A stretch of DNA of 64,000 nt from Streptomyces armeniacus (lineage in GTDB: Bacteria; Actinomycetota; Actinomycetes; Streptomycetales; Streptomycetaceae): the NCBI RefSeq assembly GCF_003355155.1, contig NZ_CP031320.1, forward strand, positions 3,215,367 through 3,279,366, given 5' to 3'. The notes beneath the pieces were generated by a model. The model was not told where the DNA came from and ran no database searches. It saw nothing but the letters and a program-made list of their open reading frames with translations. The position numbers were made by a program, and so were the translations under genes. Within the stretch, counting starts at the first letter, position 1; each line of letters opens with the position of its first letter. Shown here piece after piece: positions 41,674 to 50,109 of this stretch.

Positions 41674-44064
41674 ATGGCGGGGCATCTCAGCCCACTTCAG
41701 AAGCACCAGCACCTCGCTGATGCCGTACTGACGAGCGGCAACCGCGGTCTCGTGATCGTGATCGCGGTCGTAGCGCTCGCGGCTCTCGGCGTCGGCCTGG
41801 TGCTTGTCAAGCAAGTGCTTGCCGCCGGTGAGGGCACCGACAGCATGAAGAAGATCGCGGCGGCCATCCAGGAAGGCGCGAACGCCTATCTGGCACGGCA
41901 GCTGCGTACCCTCGGCGCATTCGCTGTGGTGGTCTTCTTCCTGCTGTTCCTACTGCCCGCCGACGACGCGGAGCAACGGATCGGCCGTTCGTTGTTCTTC
42001 CTGGTCGGCGCCGGTTTCTCGGCAGCCACCGGCTATATCGGTATGTGGCTCGCGGTGCGCAGCAATGTGCGTGTGGCTGCTGCGGCGCGTGAGGCGACAC
42101 CGGCTGACGGCGAGTCCGGGAAATCGGCGGATCTCACCGCGGTGGCGCACAAGGCGACGAAGATCGCGTTCCGTACGGGCGGTGTCGTCGGCATGTTCAC
42201 CGTCGGCCTCGGCCTGCTGGGCGCCGCCACCGTCGTGCTCGTCTACACGAACGACGCCCCCAAGGTGCTCGAGGGCTTCGGCCTCGGCGCCGCGCTGATC
42301 GCGATGTTCATGCGTGTCGGCGGCGGCATCTTCACCAAGGCCGCCGACGTCGGCGCCGACCTCGTCGGCAAGGTCGAGCAGGGCATCCCCGAGGACGACC
42401 CCCGCAACGCCGCCACCATCGCGGACAACGTGGGCGACAACGTCGGTGACTGCGCGGGCATGGCCGCCGACCTCTTCGAGTCGTACGCCGTCACGCTGGT
42501 CGCCGCGCTCATCCTGGGCACGGCCGTCTTCGGCGACGCGGGGCTCGCCTTCCCGCTGCTGGTCCCGGCGATCGGCGTGATCACCGCGATGATCGGCGTC
42601 TTCGCCGTCGCACCCCGTGCCACCGACCGCAGCGGCATGACCGCCATCAACCGCGGCTTCTTCATCTCCGCGGTGATCTCGCTGGTGCTGGTCGGCATCG
42701 CGTCGTTCATGTATCTGCCGTCCAGCTATGCGGACCTGAAGAACGTCCCCGCGGAGATCCAGGGCCACGACGGCAATCCGCAGGTGCTCGCCGTGACCGC
42801 CGTCGCGATCGGCATCGTGCTGGCCGCGGTGATCCAGCAGCTGACCGGCTACTTCACGGAGACCAGCCGCAAGCCCGTACAGGACGTCGGCAAGACGTCG
42901 CTGACCGGCCCGGCCACCGTCGTGCTCTCCGGTATCTCGCTCGGCCTGGAGTCCGCCGTCTACACCGCGCTGCTGATCGGACTCAGCGTGTACGGCGCGT
43001 TCCTGCTCGGCGGCGGCACCCTGATGCTGGCGCTGTTCGCGGTCGCACTGGCGGGCACCGGCCTGCTGACGACCGTCGGCGTCATCGTGGCCATGGACAC
43101 CTTCGGGCCGGTCTCCGACAACGCGCAGGGCATCGCGGAGATGTCCGGCGACGTCGAGGGCGCGGGCGCCCAGGTGCTGACCGACCTGGACGCGGTGGGC
43201 AACACCACCAAGGCGATCACCAAGGGCATCGCCATCGCCACGGCCGTGCTCGCCGCGGCGGCGCTGTTCGGCTCGTACCGCATCGAGCTCTCCAAGGCGC
43301 TGGCCGAGGCCGGCGAGGGCGCGGGCGAGATGCTGAAGGTCCTGGACATCGCCCAGCCCAGCACCCTGGTGGGGCTGATGCTCGGGGCCAGCGTCGTCTT
43401 CCTGTTCTCGGGGCTGGCGATCAACGCGGTGTCGCGGTCGGCCGGTTCCGTGGTCTACGAGGTGCGCCGGCAGTTCCGGGAGAAGCCCGGGATCATGGAC
43501 TACACCGAGAAGCCGGAGTACGGGCGCGTCGTCGACATCTGCACCAAGGACGCGCTCCGCGAGCTGACCACGCCGGGCCTGCTGGCGGTCTTCTCGCCGA
43601 TCTGCGTCGGCTTCGCGTTCGGTGTCGGCGCGCTGGCCGCGTTCCTCGCCGGTGCGATCGGCGCGGGCACCCTGATGGCCGTCTTCCTCGCCAACTCGGG
43701 CGGCGCCTGGGACAACGCGAAGAAGATGGTCGAGGACGGGCACCACGGCGGCAAGGGCAGCGAGGCCCACGAGGCCACCGTGATCGGTGACACGGTCGGT
43801 GACCCGTTCAAGGACACCGCCGGCCCGGCGATCAACCCGCTGCTGAAGGTGATGAACCTGGTGGCGCTGCTGATCGCGCCCGCTGTCGTGCAGTTCAGCT
43901 ACGGCGACGACAAGAGCACGGGTGTACGCGCCCTCATCGCGGTGCTGTCCGGCGCGATCATCGTCGGCGCGGTCTACGTCTCCAAGCGGCGCGGAATCGC
44001 CGTTGGTGAGGAAGGCAACACCGAACGGGTGGCCAAATCCGGCGACCCGGTCGCGGCGTCCTAG
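41674..44064 (+). CDS. hppA: Membrane-bound proton-pumping pyrophosphatase, 796 aa
   Basis: Hydrolyses pyrophosphate and pumps H+ across the membrane, with about 16 helices. The substrate site is DVGADLVGKVE, followed by IPEDDPRNAATIADNVGDNVGD, and near the end DTVGDPFKDTAGPAINPLLK. GNTTKAITKG has Lys at the key position, which by the known rule marks the K+-independent type. ATG 41674 has an ideal AAGGAGGA 4 nt upstream. The 227-bp gap before it includes an AT-richer stretch and a possible -10 TAGAAT at 41594. It ends with a strong hairpin. Confidence 0.95.
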   Translation: MAGHLSPLQKHQHLADAVLTSGNRGLVIVIAVVALAALGVGLVLVKQVLAAGEGTDSMKKIAAAIQEGANAYLARQLRTLGAFAVVVFFLLFLLPADDAEQRIGRSLFFLVGAGFSAATGYIGMWLAVRSNVRVAAAAREATPADGESGKSADLTAVAHKATKIAFRTGGVVGMFTVGLGLLGAATVVLVYTNDAPKVLEGFGLGAALIAMFMRVGGGIFTKAADVGADLVGKVEQGIPEDDPRNAATIADNVGDNVGDCAGMAADLFESYAVTLVAALILGTAVFGDAGLAFPLLVPAIGVITAMIGVFAVAPRATDRSGMTAINRGFFISAVISLVLVGIASFMYLPSSYADLKNVPAEIQGHDGNPQVLAVTAVAIGIVLAAVIQQLTGYFTETSRKPVQDVGKTSLTGPATVVLSGISLGLESAVYTALLIGLSVYGAFLLGGGTLMLALFAVALAGTGLLTTVGVIVAMDTFGPVSDNAQGIAEMSGDVEGAGAQVLTDLDAVGNTTKAITKGIAIATAVLAAAALFGSYRIELSKALAEAGEGAGEMLKVLDIAQPSTLVGLMLGASVVFLFSGLAINAVSRSAGSVVYEVRRQFREKPGIMDYTEKPEYGRVVDICTKDALRELTTPGLLAVFSPICVGFAFGVGALAAFLAGAIGAGTLMAVFLANSGGAWDNAKKMVEDGHHGGKGSEAHEATVIGDTVGDPFKDTAGPAINPLLKVMNLVALLIAPAVVQFSYGDDKSTGVRALIAVLSGAIIVGAVYVSKRRGIAVGEEGNTERVAKSGDPVAAS

Positions 44065-44092
44065 CCGCGGGCGGCTGACCTGCCCTAACACC

Positions 44093-44128
44093 GGGGCGGA
44101 CGGAGTGTGTTGACGCTCCGTCCGCCCC
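44093..44128 (+). terminator. Terminator after hppA
   Basis: GGGGCGGACGGAG (44093-44105) pairs with CTCCGTCCGCCCC (44116-44128): a 13-bp perfect stem and a 10-nt loop, followed by TTCGTGTGTG, 28 nt past the hppA stop. Confidence 0.8.
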
Positions 44129-44275
44129 TTCGTGTGTGCTTGTCGGGGTGTGTCCGGCGCGGGGACGTGTGGTGCAAACGGCTCAACCAGGGACAGAACT
44201 ATCGTCCGACTCACCGCCGATGCGTCCGTGGCGTGTAAGTTCCGGGCCGGAAGAGCCACGGAAGGGACCCATCCG

Positions 44276-44848
44276 GTGAACAAGAAGCTCACGGCTGCAC
44301 TGTCCGGCGGTGCGGCACTCGTACTGGCGCTGACCGGCTGCAGCAGCGAAGACGACGGCAGCAAGGAGACCGACGACTGGGCCAAGAAGGTCTGCGACCA
44401 GGTGAAGCCCCAGGTCAACAAGATCCAGCAGGCCAACACCTCGATCAATGAGGCGTCCCAGCAGAAGAAGTCACCCGAAGAGGTCAAGAAGACCGACTCG
44501 GCGGCGTTCCAGGACATCTCCGAGTCGTACAAGTCCCTTGCCACGGCCGTCGACGACGCGGGCGAGCCGCCGGTCGACAAGGGCTCGAAGCTTCAGACGG
44601 ACGCGGTGAAGGAGCTCAACGGGCTCTCCCGGCAGTACGGCGAGCTGAAGAAGACCGTCGACAAGATGAACACGAAGGACCAGGCGAAGTTCGCCTCCGG
44701 GCTCAAGGAACTCGCGACCAAGCTCGGCCAGCTGGGCCAGAGCGGCGACGAGTCGCTGCAGAAGCTGCAGTCCGGCGATCTGGGCAAGGCGATGGCCAAG
44801 CAGGAGGGCTGCAAGCGGCCGTCCCCGGGGTCGACGACGGACGCGTAA
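44276..44848 (+). CDS. Small secreted lipoprotein, 190 aa
   Basis: GTG 44276 gives VNKKLTAALSGGAALVLALT and the lipobox ending GC at residue 22, followed by an acidic linker (SEDDGSKETDD). The rest is strongly helical, with heptad-like stretches (VNKIQQANTSINEASQQKK, LKELATKLGQLG), and has two Cys (KKVCDQV, EGCKRP). S. coelicolor carries a similar lipoprotein between hppA and the methyltransferase gene. Extracellular, membrane-anchored; function unknown. Confidence 0.82.
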   Translation: MNKKLTAALSGGAALVLALTGCSSEDDGSKETDDWAKKVCDQVKPQVNKIQQANTSINEASQQKKSPEEVKKTDSAAFQDISESYKSLATAVDDAGEPPVDKGSKLQTDAVKELNGLSRQYGELKKTVDKMNTKDQAKFASGLKELATKLGQLGQSGDESLQKLQSGDLGKAMAKQEGCKRPSPGSTTDA

Positions 44849-44884
44849 CCGGCCGGCGGCGCGGCGGGCGTCCGGCGCGCGCAC

Positions 44885-44960
44885 GGCAGGCGTACGGGGC
44901 CGGGCGGGGCGTACGGCTCGTACGGCTCGCGGGGGCGGGGCGTACGGCTCGTACGGGCGC
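44885..44960. repeat. GTACGG array upstream of the methyltransferase gene
   Basis: GTACGG starts at 44892, 44911, 44920, 44942 and 44951 in a Gly/Arg-type GC-rich gap. Spacings are 19, 9, 22 and 9 nt. Non-coding. Confidence 0.7.
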
Positions 44961-45013
44961 GCCGCCCCCGGTGCGCCCCGGCGCGAATGTCCCACGGGCG
45001 CCACAATGGTCCC

Positions 45014-46660
45014 GTGACACACCCGCTCCCGCTCCCCGAGCCCACGCCCGAATCCGCCGCCCGGCTCCGTGCCGCGCTGCTCGCCGCCCGCTTCACCGCC
45101 GACGGACTGCTGGAGCTGCTCGGCGCCCCCGCCTACGCGGCCCTCGCCCGCAGCGAGACCGTGCCCGCCTCGCGGGCCACCCGCGGCGGCGGACCGCTCG
45201 CGACGCTCGTCCGGCTCTTCCTGCTCCAGCAGCCCGTCGGCAGGGAGCAGGCGTACGCGGCCCTGCCCGGGGACGAGGCGCTCGCCGACGGCTGGCTGGT
45301 CCGTACGGGCAGGGGCGACAGGGGCGCGGGCGGTTCGGGCACGGGCGGTACGGACGCGGGGGAGGCCCAGGACTCCGTACGCGCCACCGTCGACATCCGC
45401 CCGTACAGCGGCCCGGACGGGCAGGACTGGTGGATCGTCTCCGACCTCGGCCGCGCCGTCGGCGGCGCGGGCGGCGTGGGCGGCGCGGGTCACCCGCACC
45501 CGGGCGCCGCGAACGGGCCGGACGCCGCCGAACTGCCCGAGCCGCAGGCCGATGTCGTCCTCGGCGTCGGCGGTGCCTCCACCACCCTCGCCGGGATCAC
45601 CGTCCGTACGCCGGTCGCCCGCGCGCTCGACCTCGGTACGGGCTCCGGCATCCAGGCCCTGCACGCCGCGCAGCACGCCACCCGCGTCGTCGCCACCGAC
45701 CTGAACGCCCGCGCCCTGCGCATCACCCGTCTCACCCTCGCGCTCTCCGGCGCGCCGGAGGCGGATCTGCGGGAGGGCTCGCTCTTCGAACCCGTCGCAG
45801 ACGAGGGCCCGTTCGACCTGATCGTGTCCAACCCGCCGTTCGTCATCTCCCCGGACGACGGCCCCGACGCCCGGCTGACGTACCGCGACGGCGGGATGCG
45901 CGGCGACGACCTGTGCCGCACGATCGTCCAGCAGGCCGTCGACCACCTGTCAGAGGGCGGCTACTGCCAGCTGCTCGCCAACTGGGAGCACCGCGAGGGC
46001 GAGGACTGGCGGGACCGGGTCGCGGGCTGGGTGCCGGGCGGCTGCGACGCGTGGATCGTGCAGCGTGAGGTCCAGGACGTGGCGCAGTACGCGGAGTTGT
46101 GGCTGCGCGACTCCGGGGACCACCTGCGTGGGCAGGACGCGTACGCGGCGCGCTACGAGGCCTGGCTCGACGAGTTCGAGGCGCGCGGCACCAGGGCCGT
46201 CGGCTTTGGCTGGATCACGCTGCGCGCCACCTCCGCCGAACTCCCCTCCGTCATCGCCGAGGAGTGGCCGCACCCGGTGGAGCAGCCGCTCGGCGAGGTC
46301 GTACGCGCCCACTTCGACCGGCAGGACTTCCTGCGCGGCACCGACGACGCCGCCCTCCTCTCCTGGCACTTCCAGCTGGCCGACGAGGTCGTACAGGAGC
46401 AGGTCGGGCTGCCCGGGGCAGAGGACCCGGAGCACGTGGTGCTGCGGCAGCACCGCGGGATGCGGCGGGCCACCAAGGTGGACACCGTCGGCGCGGGCTT
46501 CGCCGGCGTGTGCGACGGGTCACTTCCGGCGGGGCGGATTCTGGACGCCATCGCGCAGCTGCTGGGCGAGGATCCCGTACGGCTGCGGGACCGTACGCCG
46601 GAGGCGATCCGGCTGCTGGTGGAGCAGGGCTTCCTGCTGCCGGTCCCGGAGACGGCGTGA
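45014..46660 (+). CDS. SAM-dependent methyltransferase (N5-glutamine/RsmC-like class), 548 aa
   Basis: The central Rossmann methyltransferase has ALDLGTGSGIQALHAA (motif I, about residue 208) and LIVSNPPFVISP (NPPY-like motif IV), typical of enzymes that methylate exocyclic amines in rRNA, protein or DNA. The N-terminal ~150 residues and the C-terminal winged-helix-like part are actinobacterial additions. GTG 45014 gives VTHPLPLPEPTPESAARL, and the promoter region just upstream looks leaderless. The gap before topA carries one small membrane protein gene. The target of methylation is unknown. Confidence 0.85.
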   Translation: MTHPLPLPEPTPESAARLRAALLAARFTADGLLELLGAPAYAALARSETVPASRATRGGGPLATLVRLFLLQQPVGREQAYAALPGDEALADGWLVRTGRGDRGAGGSGTGGTDAGEAQDSVRATVDIRPYSGPDGQDWWIVSDLGRAVGGAGGVGGAGHPHPGAANGPDAAELPEPQADVVLGVGGASTTLAGITVRTPVARALDLGTGSGIQALHAAQHATRVVATDLNARALRITRLTLALSGAPEADLREGSLFEPVADEGPFDLIVSNPPFVISPDDGPDARLTYRDGGMRGDDLCRTIVQQAVDHLSEGGYCQLLANWEHREGEDWRDRVAGWVPGGCDAWIVQREVQDVAQYAELWLRDSGDHLRGQDAYAARYEAWLDEFEARGTRAVGFGWITLRATSAELPSVIAEEWPHPVEQPLGEVVRAHFDRQDFLRGTDDAALLSWHFQLADEVVQEQVGLPGAEDPEHVVLRQHRGMRRATKVDTVGAGFAGVCDGSLPAGRILDAIAQLLGEDPVRLRDRTPEAIRLLVEQGFLLPVPETA

Positions 46661-46770
46661 CCGCCTGACAGCGTGACGGCGTGAGAGTCCCGTGCGCGAC
46701 GGCCGGTCGGCAGCCTGGCGTTCATCCGGAGTTCGGGCGTGTGTCCGGAACGCGTGTGAAGGTGCGGGTC

Positions 46771-46968
46771 ATGGAGAGTGGACCCGCGGTTTTCGCTGGA
46801 GTGGTCTTCACCGTGTTCGGCGCCGTGCTGCTGATGTGGACGGGGACACGCGCGTGGCGGGGCCGTCCGGTCGCGGAGGGTGTGCGCCAGGTCACCGCCG
46901 CGGCGCTGACCGGGGGCTTCGGGCTGGTCTCGGGGTGTGGCGGTGTCTGGATGTTGCTGTCCGGCTGA
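46771..46968 (+). CDS. Small membrane protein, 65 aa, two hydrophobic helices
   Basis: ATG 46771 with GAAGG about 8 nt upstream gives MESGPAVFAGVVFTVFGAVL...WTGTRAW, then a short loop with RGRPVAEG, and a second hydrophobic stretch LTGGFGLVSGCGGVWMLL. A small hypothetical of similar layout lies at this place in relatives, as far as I remember. The frame is open further up but that part has no coding character. Function unknown. Confidence 0.55.
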   Translation: MESGPAVFAGVVFTVFGAVLLMWTGTRAWRGRPVAEGVRQVTAAALTGGFGLVSGCGGVWMLLSG

Positions 46969-47114
46969 GCGGTGGCGATGCATCGGGCGGCAGGAATGCC
47001 GGTTGTCGGGTTACCGTTCGAGTGGCGTTGTGGACTTTTCCCGTTTGACATGGGGGCGGGAGGTACCGTCACACTCCGCAGCGATACCGAAGCCGACCGG
47101 AGAGAAGAGCGAAG

Positions 47115-49979
47115 TTGTCCCCGACCAGCGAGACCGCGAACGGCGGGCGCCGGCTCGTGATCGTAGAGTCGCCCGCCAAGGCCAAGACGATCAAGGGCTA
47201 CCTCGGCCCTGGCTACGTTGTCGAGGCCAGTGTGGGGCATATCCGCGATCTTCCGAACGGTGCCGCCGAGGTCCCCGCCAAGTACAAGGGCGAGCCCTGG
47301 GCACGGCTCGGCGTCAACGTCGACCACGACTTCGAGCCGCTGTACGTCGTCAACAGCGACAAGAAGGACCAGGTCAAGAAGCTCAAGTCGCTTCTCGCCG
47401 AGTCCGACGAACTCCTGCTCGCCACCGATGAGGACCGCGAAGGCGAGGCCATCGCCTGGCATCTGCGCGAGGTCCTGAAGCCCAAGGTGCCGGTGCGGAG
47501 GATGGTCTTCCACGAGATCACCAAGCACGCGATCCAGGAAGCCGTCAACAACCCGCGCGACCTGAACCAGAAGCTCGTCGACGCCCAGGAGACCCGCCGC
47601 ATCCTCGACCGCCTCTACGGCTACGAGGTCTCGCCGGTCTTGTGGAAGAAGGTCATGCCGCGGCTCTCGGCGGGCCGCGTCCAGTCCGTCGCCACCCGGC
47701 TCGTCGTCGAGCGGGAGCGGGAGCGGATGGCGTTCCGCTCCGCCGAGTACTGGGACCTGACCGGCACCTTCGCCACAGGCCGTACGGGCGACACCTCCGA
47801 CCCCGGCACCTTCGGCGCGCGGCTCACCGCGGTCGACGGCCGCCGCGTCGCGCAGGGCCGCGACTTCGGCTCGGACGGTCAGCTCAAGGCCGCCAGCGCG
47901 ACCGCCCAGGTGCTGCACCTGGACGAGGCCACGGCGCGCGGCCTCGCCGAGGGCCTGCGGGACAGCGCGTTCTCGGTGCGCTCGGTGGAGTCCAAGCCGT
48001 ACCGCCGCTCGCCGTACGCCCCCTTCCGTACGACCACCCTCCAGCAGGAGGCGAGCCGCAAGCTCGGCTTCGGCGCGAAGGTGACGATGCAGGTGGCGCA
48101 GAAGCTGTACGAGAACGGCTTCATCACCTATATGCGTACGGACTCCACGACCCTCTCCGACACCGCGATCTCCGCGGCCCGCGCCCAGGTCACGCAGCTC
48201 TACGGCGCGGACTACCTGCCGGACCGCCCCCGCACGTACAGCTCCAAGGTCAAGAACGCGCAGGAGGCGCATGAGGCGATCCGCCCCTCAGGCGACCGCT
48301 TCCGTACGCCCGCCGAGACCGGGCTGACGGGGGAGCGCTTCAAGCTGTACGAGCTGATCTGGAAGCGGACTGTCGCCTCGCAGATGAAGGACGCGGTCGG
48401 CCAGTCCGTCACCGTGAAGGTCGGCGGCCGGAGCGTGGACGGGCGGGACGCGGAGTTCAGCGCCACCGGCAAGATCATCACGTTCCACGGCTTTCTCAAG
48501 GCGTACGTCGAGGGCGCCGATGACCCCAACGCCGAGCTCGACGACCGCGAGCGGCGGCTGCCGCAGGTCGCCGAAGGCGACCCGCTGACCGCCGACGAGC
48601 TGACCGCCGACGGGCACTCGACGAAGCCGCCGGCCCGGTACACCGAGGCGACGCTGGTCAAGGAGCTGGAGGAGCGCGAGATCGGGCGCCCGTCCACGTA
48701 CGCCTCGATCATCGGCACCATCCTCGACCGGCGCTACGTCTTCAAGAAGGGCACGGCACTCGTGCCGTCCTTCCTGTCCTTCGCCGTGGTCGGGCTGCTG
48801 GAGAAGCACTTCGGGCGGCTGGTGGACTACGACTTCACCGCCAAGATGGAGGACGACCTCGACCAGATCGCGGCCGGCGACGCCGAGTCCGTGCCCTGGC
48901 TGCGGCGCTTCTACTTCGGTACGGGCGGCCCCGAGGGCGGCGGTGGCGCCGGCCCGGCGGCCTCCGCCGCGGACTCCGGCAACGGCGACGGCGACCACCT
49001 GGGCGGACTCAAGGAGCTGGTGTCCGACCTGGGCGCCATCGACGCCCGCGGCATCTCGTCGTTCCCCGTCGGGGACGGCATCATGCTGCGCGTCGGGCGG
49101 TACGGCCCGTACGTCGAGAAGCCGTCTGACAACCCCGACGAGCCGGGCCAGCGCGCGGACGTGCCGGACGACCTGCCTCCGGACGAGCTCAGCGTCGAGT
49201 ACGCGGAGGAGCTGCTGGCCAAGCCGAGCGGCGACTTCGAGCTGGGCACCGACCCGGAGACGGGGCGGCCGGTCGTGGCGAAGGACGGGCGGTACGGCCC
49301 GTACGTCACGGAGGTGCTGCCCGAGGGCACGCCGAAGACCGGGAAGAACGCGGTGAAGCCGCGTACGGCTTCTCTGTTCAAGTCGATGTCCCTCGATTCG
49401 GTGACGCTCGACGACGCGCTCAAGCTGCTCTCGCTGCCCCGCGTGGTGGGTGTGGACCCCGAGTCGGACACCGAGATCACCGCGCAGAACGGGCGCTACG
49501 GCCCGTATCTGAAGAAGGGGACGGACTCACGCTCGCTCGAGTCGGAGGAGCAGCTCTTCACCATCACGCTGGACGAGGCGCTGGCGATCTACGCCCAGCC
49601 GAAGCAGCGCGGGCGTGCCGCGGCGAAGCCGCCGCTGAAGGAGCTGGGCACGGACCCGGAGAGCGAGAAGCCGGTGGTCGTGAAGGACGGGCGGTTCGGC
49701 CCGTACGTCACGGACGGCGAGACGAACGCCACGCTGCGGCGGGATGACGACGTCGAGACGATCACCGCTGAGCGCGCCTTCGAGTTGCTGGCGGACAAGC
49801 GGGCCAAGGGGCCGGTGAAGAAGAAGACCGCGGCGAAGAAGACCACCGCGAAGAAGGCGCCCGCCAAGAAGGCGCCCGCCAAGAAGACCGCGGCCAAGAA
49901 GACGGCGGCGAAGAAGACCACGGCGAAGAAGGCGCCCGCCAAGAAGACCGCCGCCAAGAAGGCGCAGGCGGCGGAGTAG
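47115..49979 (+). CDS. topA: DNA topoisomerase I, 954 aa
   Basis: Relaxes negative supercoils. The Toprim domain starts RRLVIVESPAKAKTIKGYL and has ATDEDREGEAIAWHL (metal site). The catalytic tyrosine is Y339 in ENGFITYMRTDSTT. The C-terminal half has four GRYGPYV/GRFGPYV-type repeats and no zinc fingers, as in other actinobacteria. The last ~60 residues are an AKKTTAKKAPAKK tail known to increase processivity in Streptomyces. TTG 47115 is the start (MSPTSETANGG), matching relatives. It is followed by two strong hairpins. Confidence 0.95.
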   Translation: MSPTSETANGGRRLVIVESPAKAKTIKGYLGPGYVVEASVGHIRDLPNGAAEVPAKYKGEPWARLGVNVDHDFEPLYVVNSDKKDQVKKLKSLLAESDELLLATDEDREGEAIAWHLREVLKPKVPVRRMVFHEITKHAIQEAVNNPRDLNQKLVDAQETRRILDRLYGYEVSPVLWKKVMPRLSAGRVQSVATRLVVERERERMAFRSAEYWDLTGTFATGRTGDTSDPGTFGARLTAVDGRRVAQGRDFGSDGQLKAASATAQVLHLDEATARGLAEGLRDSAFSVRSVESKPYRRSPYAPFRTTTLQQEASRKLGFGAKVTMQVAQKLYENGFITYMRTDSTTLSDTAISAARAQVTQLYGADYLPDRPRTYSSKVKNAQEAHEAIRPSGDRFRTPAETGLTGERFKLYELIWKRTVASQMKDAVGQSVTVKVGGRSVDGRDAEFSATGKIITFHGFLKAYVEGADDPNAELDDRERRLPQVAEGDPLTADELTADGHSTKPPARYTEATLVKELEEREIGRPSTYASIIGTILDRRYVFKKGTALVPSFLSFAVVGLLEKHFGRLVDYDFTAKMEDDLDQIAAGDAESVPWLRRFYFGTGGPEGGGGAGPAASAADSGNGDGDHLGGLKELVSDLGAIDARGISSFPVGDGIMLRVGRYGPYVEKPSDNPDEPGQRADVPDDLPPDELSVEYAEELLAKPSGDFELGTDPETGRPVVAKDGRYGPYVTEVLPEGTPKTGKNAVKPRTASLFKSMSLDSVTLDDALKLLSLPRVVGVDPESDTEITAQNGRYGPYLKKGTDSRSLESEEQLFTITLDEALAIYAQPKQRGRAAAKPPLKELGTDPESEKPVVVKDGRFGPYVTDGETNATLRRDDDVETITAERAFELLADKRAKGPVKKKTAAKKTTAKKAPAKKAPAKKTAAKKTAAKKTTAKKAPAKKTAAKKAQAAE

Positions 49980-49987
49980 TTCCGGAG

Positions 49988-50077
49988 CCCGCGACGCGTT
50001 CCGCGCCACCCGCGCGGGGCGCGTCGCGGGCGTGTTTGCGGGCCCGCGGCGCCGCCCAATTGTTCGGGCGGCGCCGC
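49988..50077 (+). terminator. Double hairpin terminator after topA
   Basis: CCCGCGACGCG (49988-49998) pairs with CGCGTCGCGGG (50020-50030), and GCGGCGCCGCCC (50046-50057) pairs with GGGCGGCGCCGC (50066-50077) with an 8-nt loop AATTGTTC. The two stems are in tandem within 100 nt of the stop. Confidence 0.75.
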
Positions 50078-50109
50078 ACGTTGTCGGCCGCTCCCGATAC
50101 GCTGGCAGA

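Noticed and set aside
41950-44580. Minus-strand open frame of over 870 codons opposite hppA
   Set aside because: Histidine- and aspartate-rich nonsense composition, antisense to an unmistakable pyrophosphatase.
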